A DNA stretch of 64,000 bases. Source: JAZQQB01 sp045628865. GTDB lineage: Bacteria; Bacillota; Clostridia; Lachnospirales; Lachnospiraceae. Below, piece by piece: positions 43,766 to 51,460 of this stretch. Both the position numbers and the translations under genes were made by a program. The DNA is taken from contig JAZQQB010000029.1 of assembly GCA_045628865.1 (NCBI GenBank), positions 7,412 through 71,411 of the forward strand. The letters are read 5' to 3'. Each line of letters begins with the position of its first letter. Within the stretch, counting starts at the first letter, position 1. The notes under the pieces were generated by a model. The model saw only the letters and a list, made by a program, of their open reading frames with translations. It ran no database searches and was not told the origin of the DNA.

Positions 43766-43794
43766 ATTATACATATGTTTAATTGCGCGGTCAA
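43766..43794 (-). promoter_or_regulatory. Sigma-A-like promoter of the minus-strand membrane gene
   Basis: On the minus strand: TTGACC (plus-strand 43789-43794), 17 bp spacer, perfect TATAAT (plus-strand 43766-43771). The -10 box lies about 44 bp before the start codon. Confidence 0.8.
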
Positions 43795-43834
43795 TAATAA
43801 AAAAATATGTTTCATCGCGGAATAAAGGACTTAC

Positions 43835-43863
43835 TTGCACATATAAAAATGAAATGCTATATT
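43835..43863 (+). promoter_or_regulatory. Sigma-A-like promoter of the second asnB
   Basis: TTGCAC (43835-43840), 17 bp spacer, TATATT (43858-43863). It lies back to back with the minus-strand promoter in a 203 bp divergent spacer. The leader before ATG 43926 is about 55 nt and includes an AGGAGA ribosome site. Confidence 0.72.
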
Positions 43864-43925
43864 ATAGTGATAAATCAGGTTTGTTAGAAATGACAGAATA
43901 TATATAGATAACAGGAGACACAATT

Positions 43926-45812
43926 ATGTGTGGAATTGCAGGATTTTGTAATGCCCCAAAAAACTGGGAGAATGAAATAAATAAAATGAATGAAAGAATG
44001 CTACATCGAGGCCCTGATGCAGGTGGTATTTGGCATGATGAAGATGGCAATGTTGTATTAGGTCATAGAAGATTATCTATTGTCGATTTGTCAGAAGCAG
44101 GTTCTCAGCCATTTATGTCTGCTAGTGGACGTTTTGTAATGGCATATAATGGAGAAATTTATAATTATAGAATATTGAAACAGAAATTGCTTGATGATGG
44201 GAAAGTCGTTTCTTTTAAAAGTACTTCAGATACAGAAGTATTGTTAGAAGCCTTTGAAGCATATGGTATTGAAGAAACCATGAAGGTTGCAAAAGGTATG
44301 TTTGCAATTGCACTTTATGATAGAAAAGAAAAAACATTACAGCTGCTACGAGATCGAGTTGGAGAAAAACCGTTATATTATGGATTTGTGAATGGAAGGT
44401 TTGTTTTTGCTTCTGATCTAGGTAGTATTCAGGTTTTAGAGAACTTTCATAACCCCATTGAAACAAAGGTTTTAAATGTATATTTCACATATGGTTATAT
44501 TCCAGCGCCATATTCTATTTATCAGAATATTTATAAATTAGAGCCGGGAACCATGTTGACTATAAAAGCACCATATACAAAAAATGAAGTAACAAACACA
44601 GTATTGTGGTCTATGATGGATGTTGCTAAAAAAGGGCAGGAGAATCCATTTAAGGGAACTAAGAAGGAAGCCAGTGAGGAATTAGAGAGACTTTTGAAGA
44701 ATGCAATTAAGGATCAAATGGTTGCGGATGTTCCAGTTGGGGCTTTTTTATCAGCAGGTATTGATAGTTCCACAATTGTTTCATTGATGCAGGAAATATC
44801 AGGATCAAAAAAGGTTCATACCTATACAATCGGTATGAATGAAAAAGGATTTAATGAAGCAGAGATTGCAAAAGAAATCGCAAGCCAGCTGGGAACAGAA
44901 CATACAGAAATGTATATTGATCAGAATGATGCAAAAGCAGTCATTCCGAAATTGGCAAGAATGTTTGCAGAACCTTTTGCAGATTCATCACAGATACCTA
45001 CTTATTTAGTCAGTAAGATGACAAGAGAGCATGTGACAGTATCATTAAGTGGAGACGCTGGTGATGAGTTGTTCTGTGGGTATGGAATGTATGCAGATTG
45101 TGAGCGTATATGGAATAAGATGAAAGCTATACCATATGGAATTCGTAAACCTATAAGTGAGTTATTGTTGCATAATCCATTTGGAAAAGGGAAAATCTAT
45201 CAAAACAAGAGTTTGTTACTGGGTTCAAAAAGTATTGAGCAGCTATATGAGTATGCTAACAGAGAAGAAAGAGTGGTACTTGATATTTCAAAGGATAATT
45301 CTTTCTGCTCTTTTAAACACAATGAATATCCATACGGTTATTTGAAAGATCCTAAATCCAATATTATGCTGATGGATATGAAAATGTACCATCCAGATGA
45401 TATCTTAGTAAAAGTAGACAGAACTGCAATGGCAGTATCATTAGAGACAAGAGTTCCACTTTTAGATAAAGATGTTGTTGAATTCGCATGGTCACTTCCT
45501 ATTGAATACAAGCAAAGTGAAGGTGTAACAAAGAGAGTTCTGAGGGATATTTTGTACAAGCGATTACCAAAGGAATTGATGGAGAGACCTAAGAAAGGTT
45601 TTAGTATTCCAATCAAAAGCTGGATTTTGGAATCAGAATTAAGACAATGGGCAGAGGAATTATTGAATCCTGCAGAAATCAAACGCCAGGGAATACTAAA
45701 TGAAGAAGTGGTTTCCTATATTTGGAACGATTACGTCAATAATGGCGTTTGGAGAGTGCAAATCTGGTATTTACTCATGTTCCAGGCATTCATGAAAGAA
45801 CAGAATATGTAA
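43926..45812 (+). CDS. asnB: Asparagine-synthase-type glutamine amidotransferase, second copy
   Basis: The 628 aa protein starts MCGIAGF, with glutaminase Cys2, RGPDAGG and NGEIYN in the N-terminal domain. The PP-loop is LSAGIDSS, with Ala in place of the second Gly found in the first copy, and GDAGDELFCGY follows. The protein is full length and the catalytic residues are kept. It has its own promoter and terminator, so it is a single-gene unit. It may amidate a different uronate or act in another glycan than the copy at 36692. A role in cellular asparagine supply remains possible because no uronate genes adjoin it directly. Confidence 0.87.
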   Translation: MCGIAGFCNAPKNWENEINKMNERMLHRGPDAGGIWHDEDGNVVLGHRRLSIVDLSEAGSQPFMSASGRFVMAYNGEIYNYRILKQKLLDDGKVVSFKSTSDTEVLLEAFEAYGIEETMKVAKGMFAIALYDRKEKTLQLLRDRVGEKPLYYGFVNGRFVFASDLGSIQVLENFHNPIETKVLNVYFTYGYIPAPYSIYQNIYKLEPGTMLTIKAPYTKNEVTNTVLWSMMDVAKKGQENPFKGTKKEASEELERLLKNAIKDQMVADVPVGAFLSAGIDSSTIVSLMQEISGSKKVHTYTIGMNEKGFNEAEIAKEIASQLGTEHTEMYIDQNDAKAVIPKLARMFAEPFADSSQIPTYLVSKMTREHVTVSLSGDAGDELFCGYGMYADCERIWNKMKAIPYGIRKPISELLLHNPFGKGKIYQNKSLLLGSKSIEQLYEYANREERVVLDISKDNSFCSFKHNEYPYGYLKDPKSNIMLMDMKMYHPDDILVKVDRTAMAVSLETRVPLLDKDVVEFAWSLPIEYKQSEGVTKRVLRDILYKRLPKELMERPKKGFSIPIKSWILESELRQWAEELLNPAEIKRQGILNEEVVSYIWNDYVNNGVWRVQIWYLLMFQAFMKEQNM

Positions 45813-45823
45813 AGAGAAAAGAG

Positions 45824-45867
45824 ACATTTCTTGTTGAAAAAATATGCATCAACAAGAAATGTTTTTT
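45824..45867 (+). terminator. Rho-independent terminator after the second asnB
   Basis: ACATTTCTTGTTG (45824-45836) pairs perfectly with CAACAAGAAATGT (45850-45862), followed by a run of T to 45867. Confidence 0.88.
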
Positions 45868-45912
45868 GTTTGAATGTATCGATAATCACATATAAGCGAT
45901 GATTATCAAAAC

Positions 45913-45941
45913 TTGCATATACCCCTTATAAATGATATATT
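45913..45941 (+). promoter_or_regulatory. Sigma-A-like promoter with upstream dyad, fucosyltransferase operon
   Basis: TTGCAT (45913-45918), 17 bp spacer, TATATT (45936-45941). Just upstream, GATAATCA (45881-45888) and TGATTATC (45900-45907) form an 8 bp inverted repeat with an 11 bp gap that ends five bases before the -35 box. This is a plausible operator. The promoter heads the long unit that runs to 62674. Confidence 0.68.
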
Positions 45942-45977
45942 ATAAAAGAGTATGCCAATAAACAGAAAGGCTAGAAT

Positions 45978-46877
45978 ATGATAATCATTCATGTAGTTGG
46001 AGGACTTGGTAATCAGTTGTATTGTTATGCAATGTATCTATTACAAAAAAGTCTCGGTAAAGAAGTTAAACTAGATATTTCAGATTATCTGCCAGACGCA
46101 AGATATCCAGAGAAAAGGGATTTGGATTTGTTGAAGCTAACAGCATGCGAACCGGCTATTTGTACAAAGGAGGAGCGTTACGAGTTAACAGATGATTGTT
46201 CTTTGTTTTTTAGTAAGGTGAGAAGAAAGTTGTTAGGTACACATATTTCTATTTATCCGGAGAAAATGGATTATGATCCAGAGGTACTTAAAGTTGACTG
46301 TGTGTGGCTTGATGGGTATTGGAATTGCGAGAAGTATTATGAAGCAATTTTGCCTAATATCAGAAATAGTATCGCATTTCCGAAGCAAATGTCAGCGCAA
46401 AATATGGAGTTCGCTCAGAAGATAGAACAAGAAGAGTCTTGTTTTATTCATATCAGAAGAACAGACTACTTAGATCCGAGTTGTATTGATCGTTTTAATG
46501 GTATCTGTACCGAGGAATACTATAGAAAAGCAATTGCATTGGTGAAAAAAAGAAATCCGGATGTGTATTTCTATATTTTTTCCGATGATCTAGAGTATGC
46601 CAAAGAATTTCTGAAAGATGAGAGTAATACAACCTTTGTTGATTGGAATAGAGAAGCAGACAGTTTATTTGATATGATGCTCATGAGTAAGTGCAAGTAT
46701 CATATTTGTGCTAATTCAACCTTTAGTATGTGGGGTGCTCGACTCAGTACACGAAAGAATAAGATGATGATCAGACCTTTAAAGCATGATAACTTTCAGA
46801 CTCAAACTGCGGAAGAGATGAAAGATCAGTGGAAGAAATGGGTACTGATTGATGCGAAAGGAAATGTGATTTCCTAA
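45978..46877 (+). CDS. GT11 alpha-1,2-fucosyltransferase
   Basis: The 299 aa protein has the GT11 (PF01531) N-terminus VVGGLGNQLYCYAMY for nucleotide-sugar binding and the motif HIRRTDY (His158, Arg160, Arg161, Asp163), which is the H-x-R-R-x-D signature. A third block, CANSTFSMWGA, is near the end. These enzymes move L-fucose from GDP-fucose to a galactose-type acceptor in alpha-1,2 linkage, which on a bacterial surface can mimic host glycans. No GDP-fucose synthesis genes (gmd, fcl, fkp) are in the window. It is the first gene after the 45.9 kb promoter. The acceptor is not known. Confidence 0.9.
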   Translation: MIIIHVVGGLGNQLYCYAMYLLQKSLGKEVKLDISDYLPDARYPEKRDLDLLKLTACEPAICTKEERYELTDDCSLFFSKVRRKLLGTHISIYPEKMDYDPEVLKVDCVWLDGYWNCEKYYEAILPNIRNSIAFPKQMSAQNMEFAQKIEQEESCFIHIRRTDYLDPSCIDRFNGICTEEYYRKAIALVKKRNPDVYFYIFSDDLEYAKEFLKDESNTTFVDWNREADSLFDMMLMSKCKYHICANSTFSMWGARLSTRKNKMMIRPLKHDNFQTQTAEEMKDQWKKWVLIDAKGNVIS

Positions 46878-46911
46878 GCAACTGGAAAAAGAGGAAAGAG
46901 AGTATAAAGAA

Positions 46912-48606
46912 ATGAAGGAACAGGAAAAGAAAGATTGGACAGCGTTAGTAACCCTGGCCAAAGAATATTATGATCATAAAATATGGGGAAAAATGAAAGA
47001 AAGAAGCATTATGCAGCTTTCATTTTCCAAAGATGAATGTATTTATGCATGTAGACTACAGACCTATGGTTTGGTATTTTATAAAGATTTAGAGGGATTA
47101 AATATCTGGTTAGGAATTCAGGAAGGCGGAGCTGATATTCATACTGCCAACTATATTAAGAGACAGAATTGTATTTCCATGTATTTCAACACAAAGGATG
47201 AAATGGATTATGATGAATTAGAAATCTTAAAGATGACAAAGGTATCCTTTAACGATTTGATGCCAGGTTTTGAGGAAAATGAAAGTGGATATATTCCATC
47301 CTTGTTGAATACAAAGAAGGTTTCTGAGGTTATCAAATATCTGACCAAATATATGGAAGCAGTAAAGCAGATGGAAGAGGATAAGACTCCATGTCCTAAG
47401 GAACCATTGATGTATTCATATCGTCAGGAGAATGATACATGGACTGGAAGTGTAGAAAAAATGCCAATTACTGACTTTTCCATGAAGCAGGAGAAGGTAT
47501 CAGATATTCTGATCCATACCTTAAAGCGAAACAAGAAGAATTCTCAGATTTGGGAAATCGATGAATATCCATTGTTAAACCCGATTGCAAAGCCTGAACA
47601 TGAAAAGCTTCTTTTTGCAAGTGTTATCGTTGTGATGGATCACAAAAAGGATTTAGCATTAGGTCATGAAATCAGTACAGTGGATAATCAGGAAACAGTC
47701 ATGCTGGATTTATTAGCGAAGATGATCAAGGAAATGGGTATTCCAAAGGAAATCATCTTAAATAATCCATTTGTGGATGCCAAGATTCATGATCTTTGTA
47801 CCAGTATTGGAATTCGTGTTATCTATGGAAATCCAGTATGTGCCCATGAATTTGAAACAGGACTGGATCAGATGTATGCTGATGATAGCTATGAACAGGA
47901 TATGTACAGAGCATTTTTAGATAAACTGCAGGAGAAGGGCATGGACATTGAAAAAATCCGCGAGGAAGTGCAGTCCATGTCTGAGGAAGAATTCATGCTG
48001 AAATATCAGGATCAGTTTATGGATATCCTTGCCAATGATGTTTTTGATGGAGAAGAGTTCTCTTTTGAAGATGATGAGTTCGATGAAGAACTTATGGATG
48101 ATGGTTATCAGACATTTGACTTTAAGAATAGAAAAGAAAAAATCAGAGCAATTGAAGATTTCTTTGGCACAGGAGTGTTGTATGGAGAATACTTTGATGC
48201 AGATGACCGTTTGGTAGAATTTGATTCCAGTGATTGCTCCTGGAAAGAGTTATTGATGGAATGCTCTAAGGATGAATTGACAGAAATGTCAGAAGCTATG
48301 GGTGTTCCAGTAAGCAAGAATTCCAAGAAGGAAGTACTTTGTGATGCTATCCAGAGTATGTATGGCTTAAAGCATGAAAGCTTAATCAGCTTATTATCTA
48401 AGGATGAGTTGGAATTTATGAAATTGGCATACAAGGAAAGATTTTCAGTAGATTTTGTTATGCTTGATTCAGATCCGACTCTTTCTAAAGATCAGCTCTT
48501 GCACCTGCTTTCTTTGGGATTGATAGACGTTTATGCAGAGTTTGAGTTTGATGAATTGACATTGTTTGTATGTCCGATTAGTGAGGTTGATTGGGCCAAA
48601 GCCTAA
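46912..48606 (+). CDS. Uncharacterised 564 aa protein with acidic middle region
   Basis: There is no signal peptide and no membrane segment, so it is probably cytosolic. Residues 1-190 are mixed alpha/beta with tryptophans (KDWTAL, NIWLGIQ). A second part (about 225-330) contains VIVVMDHKKDLALGHEIS and EMGIPKEIILNN, which recalls uncharacterised DUF domains (DUF6930/DUF7309 group) of Clostridia. The middle (about 360-410) is very acidic with repeated FDEE-like pieces. The last 130 residues contain a SAP-like helix pair (SKDELTEMSEAMG). Its N-terminus has a frameshifted partial copy at 50250. It is not an obvious glycan enzyme and forms an insert together with the ATPase gene that follows. Confidence 0.6.
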   Translation: MKEQEKKDWTALVTLAKEYYDHKIWGKMKERSIMQLSFSKDECIYACRLQTYGLVFYKDLEGLNIWLGIQEGGADIHTANYIKRQNCISMYFNTKDEMDYDELEILKMTKVSFNDLMPGFEENESGYIPSLLNTKKVSEVIKYLTKYMEAVKQMEEDKTPCPKEPLMYSYRQENDTWTGSVEKMPITDFSMKQEKVSDILIHTLKRNKKNSQIWEIDEYPLLNPIAKPEHEKLLFASVIVVMDHKKDLALGHEISTVDNQETVMLDLLAKMIKEMGIPKEIILNNPFVDAKIHDLCTSIGIRVIYGNPVCAHEFETGLDQMYADDSYEQDMYRAFLDKLQEKGMDIEKIREEVQSMSEEEFMLKYQDQFMDILANDVFDGEEFSFEDDEFDEELMDDGYQTFDFKNRKEKIRAIEDFFGTGVLYGEYFDADDRLVEFDSSDCSWKELLMECSKDELTEMSEAMGVPVSKNSKKEVLCDAIQSMYGLKHESLISLLSKDELEFMKLAYKERFSVDFVMLDSDPTLSKDQLLHLLSLGLIDVYAEFEFDELTLFVCPISEVDWAKA

Positions 48607-48644
48607 TACAACAGAAATTGCAGAATAATAGAAGGGAGATGCTT

Positions 48645-50225
48645 ATGGGATTATACTTAAATCCAGGAAATGAGGCTTACAAGATTTCCAGATATGATGA
48701 TATCTATATTGATAAAAGTGATATGATCGATTTTGTAAACTCAAGAATTGGGAAACGAAAAAGATATCTTTGCGTGAGTCGTCCAAGAAGATTTGGAAAA
48801 TCAGTTACAGCAGAAATGCTGACTGCATACTATGATTTAAGTGTTGATTCCAGTGCTCTCTTTTCTGATCTTAAAATTGCCAAGTGTGAATCTTATCATG
48901 AACACTTAAATAGATATCATGTTATCTATTTGAATGTTCAGCAATTGATCAGAAATCTGGATAAAATAGAAGAACTTACTAAAAAAATAGAAGAACAAAT
49001 TCTTAAGGAACTGGAGAAGAAATTTGACTTATCTGATAATCAGTTTGAAACATTAGCGAATGCTTTGTCATATATTTATTCTATTCAGAAAGAAAAGGAG
49101 AAGGGATTCATTTTTATTATTGATGAATGGGATTGTGTATTCAGAATTGCGAAGGATATGCATGAGGTTCAAGAGGATTATTTAGACTTTCTAAGAGATT
49201 TGTTTAAGGATCGTGTATATGTGAAGCTGGCGTATATGACAGGGATACTTCCAATCAAAAAATATGGAACACACTCTGCATTAAATATATTTGATGAGTA
49301 TACGATGACAAATCCAATGCAGTTGGGGAAATATGTTGGATTCACAGAGCAGGAAGTAAAGGAACTTTGTGATCAATATCATATGGACTATGAGGATGCA
49401 AAAAAGTGGTACAATGGCTATTGCTTCCGGGATAATATTCCAATTTATAATCCTAAATCAATTGTAGATGCTATGGAAAATCAACAATATACAAGCTATT
49501 GGACTAGCACAGAAACTTATGAAGCGTTGCAGGTGTATATTGATAGAAATATTGATGGTTTGAAAGAGGCGTTAACTGCCATTATTGGTGGAGAATCATA
49601 TAAGATTGATACTGGAACATTCCAGAATGATATGACTACTTTTAAATGTAAAGATGATATTCTTACATTGCTGGTGCATTTAGGGTATCTTGCATATGAT
49701 GATAATACAAAAGCAGTTTCTATTCCTAATGAAGAGATTCGACTGGAATTTGTAAGAGCAATCAAGAATGGTGTTCATTCGGAATTGGCTGATCGTATTG
49801 TGTTATCAGAAAAGTTATATATGGATACCATAAATGGAGACGAGAAAAGTGTTGCCAAGACAATTGATGAAGTACATGAGTTCTGGACAACACCAATGTT
49901 TTATAATAATGAACAGGCATTACGGAGTGTAATTCGATTTGCATATATCTACTGTATAGATGAATACAAGGAGATACAGGAAATGCCATCAGGTCATGGA
50001 TATGCGGACATTGTATATATTCCAAGGAAAGGATCCAATAAACCGGCAATGGTTATTGAACTTAAGTGGAATAAGACCAAAGAAGGGGCGATTTCTCAAA
50101 TCAGGGAAAAGGGTTATCATAAAGTTCTAGAGGGCATGTTGCAGAATCAAGAGCTGATTCTTGTAGGAATCAATTATGATGAAAAAACCAAAAAACATAC
50201 ATGCAAGATAGAGAAAATGAGATAG
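48645..50225 (+). CDS. AAA-ATPase-like protein with PD-(D/E)XK nuclease domain
   Basis: The 526 aa protein starts at ATG 48645, with AAGGGAG six bases before. ATG 48639 overlaps that site, and a longer frame overlaps the previous gene. The first half is the AAA-ATPase_like family (PF09820), with Walker A SRPRRFGKSVTAEML and Walker B FIFIIDEWD. The C-terminal part is PDDEXK_9 (PF08011), with GYADIVY (catalytic Asp) and MVIELKWNK (E-x-K). Such genes occur in many copies in gut Clostridia and Bacteroidota, and their function is not established. Mobile or defence roles have been suggested only by context. It interrupts the glycosyltransferase operon. Confidence 0.88.
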   Translation: MGLYLNPGNEAYKISRYDDIYIDKSDMIDFVNSRIGKRKRYLCVSRPRRFGKSVTAEMLTAYYDLSVDSSALFSDLKIAKCESYHEHLNRYHVIYLNVQQLIRNLDKIEELTKKIEEQILKELEKKFDLSDNQFETLANALSYIYSIQKEKEKGFIFIIDEWDCVFRIAKDMHEVQEDYLDFLRDLFKDRVYVKLAYMTGILPIKKYGTHSALNIFDEYTMTNPMQLGKYVGFTEQEVKELCDQYHMDYEDAKKWYNGYCFRDNIPIYNPKSIVDAMENQQYTSYWTSTETYEALQVYIDRNIDGLKEALTAIIGGESYKIDTGTFQNDMTTFKCKDDILTLLVHLGYLAYDDNTKAVSIPNEEIRLEFVRAIKNGVHSELADRIVLSEKLYMDTINGDEKSVAKTIDEVHEFWTTPMFYNNEQALRSVIRFAYIYCIDEYKEIQEMPSGHGYADIVYIPRKGSNKPAMVIELKWNKTKEGAISQIREKGYHKVLEGMLQNQELILVGINYDEKTKKHTCKIEKMR

Positions 50226-50249
50226 TGAAGCAAACGTAAGGGTGAGTAT

Positions 50250-50421
50250 ATGACAGCAAAAGATAAAAAAAGATTGGAATAGATTATATGAATTAGCAAA
50301 TCAGTTATTATCAGTGATTACAATGAATTCAGCAATTATTGGACTAGTTCAGGTCCGTATGATGAGATATTTTCTGATATGATATTAAAAGAGAAATCAT
50401 TGGGATATGAAATGATAGGAA
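50250..50421 (+). pseudogene. Decayed remnant of a second DUF/AAA-ATPase pair
   Basis: From ATG 50250 the frame reads MTAKDKKRLE then stops. With one A removed from the A-run at 50265-50271 it reads MTAKDKKDWNRLYELANQ, similar to the N-terminus of the 46912 protein (KDWTALVTLAKEY). From about 50316, in the original frame, NEFSNYWTSSGPYDEIF corresponds to the YTSYWTSTETYEAL region of the 48645 ATPase. Nothing else of the two genes remains. The order (N-terminus of the first gene, middle of the second) indicates a deleted tandem duplicate. Confidence 0.6.
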
Positions 50422-50430
50422 TTGGAAAGA

Positions 50431-51432
50431 ATGGAACAAGAGTTGAAGATTACGGTTATTATACCAGTCTATAATGTGAAAAACTACATAGAGAAATGTG
50501 TGAAATCCGTATGTGATCAGACCTATTCCAATTTAGAAATCATTCTAGTAGATGATGGATCAACTGATGGCAGTGAGCAGCTTTGCGATGCATTGGCAAG
50601 TAAAGATGATCGAATCAAGGTCATCCACAAAGAGAATGGTGGTCCTTCAGATGCAAGAAATGCAGGGGTGAAGGTAATGACAGGTGAATATGTGGGTTTT
50701 GTAGACGGTGATGACTGGATCGAACCGCAGATGTATGAAAAATTATTAAAAGCCTGTTTAGAGATGAACTGTATGGTTTCTTGTTGTAGATATAGAGAAA
50801 TTGTTGATCTTGAGGCTATGGTTGATGCTAGTGAAGCATCCGTTGATCAGCCTATTTGTCTTTCTATCCATGATGCAATGGAAGCATTTATTACTGAAAG
50901 TGAATTTCCAGCAATTTACATTAGTGTATGGAGTAAACTATATCATAAAGATATATTAAAAAATGTTTCTTTTTTGAAGGGAAGATTATCAGAGGATATT
51001 GTTTTTACAACAGAAGTATTATGTCAGATTGAAAATATAGCATATGTTGATGAAGTGCTGTATGACTATAATAAAATTCGAGTGGGAAGTATCATGAACG
51101 AGAAGAAGTACGAACATACTTTTCAACATGAGATACCAAGCTTCCGTGAATCATTTGAAATCATAAAAAAATCAGAAGTGGTAAATGATTTATATGAAAT
51201 GGCATATTTCTATTTTTATTGGAGACTGTTGTTGTATGCAAAGAACTATAAGAATAAGAAAGATGCGTATGAAATAAAAATGTATGATAAACTTGTAGAG
51301 ATTTTGATGGAGGAAAAAGTCGCTGTTAAGGCTTCATGTAAGCATCCTTCGATTAATCGTAAGTATATGCTTAGGTTGAAAGTATTTCTTATATGTCCAA
51401 AACTATATTGGTTTTTGGATGGATTAAGATAG
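50431..51432 (+). CDS. Family 2 glycosyltransferase
   Basis: The 333 aa protein starts at ATG 50431; the TTG at 50422 in the same frame is less likely. The GT2 domain is canonical: KITVIIPVYNVKNYIEKCV, LVDDGSTDGS, GPSDARNAG and the metal-binding DGDDWIEP, then WSKLYHKDI and SEDIVFTTE near the catalytic base. The C-terminal 90 residues are helical and basic. This is the EpsJ/WcaA-type inverting enzyme common in capsule loci. It resumes the glycan operon after the DUF/AAA insert and lies 28 bp before the second flippase, which argues it serves the same repeat unit. Confidence 0.88.
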   Translation: MEQELKITVIIPVYNVKNYIEKCVKSVCDQTYSNLEIILVDDGSTDGSEQLCDALASKDDRIKVIHKENGGPSDARNAGVKVMTGEYVGFVDGDDWIEPQMYEKLLKACLEMNCMVSCCRYREIVDLEAMVDASEASVDQPICLSIHDAMEAFITESEFPAIYISVWSKLYHKDILKNVSFLKGRLSEDIVFTTEVLCQIENIAYVDEVLYDYNKIRVGSIMNEKKYEHTFQHEIPSFRESFEIIKKSEVVNDLYEMAYFYFYWRLLLYAKNYKNKKDAYEIKMYDKLVEILMEEKVAVKASCKHPSINRKYMLRLKVFLICPKLYWFLDGLR

Positions 51433-51460
51433 ATATAGAAAAGGAATAATAGAAAAATAT

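Noticed and set aside
46912..50225. Insertion sequence carrying the DUF and ATPase genes
   Set aside because: No transposase, terminal inverted repeats or target duplication were seen at the borders; only a decayed duplicate marks past rearrangement.
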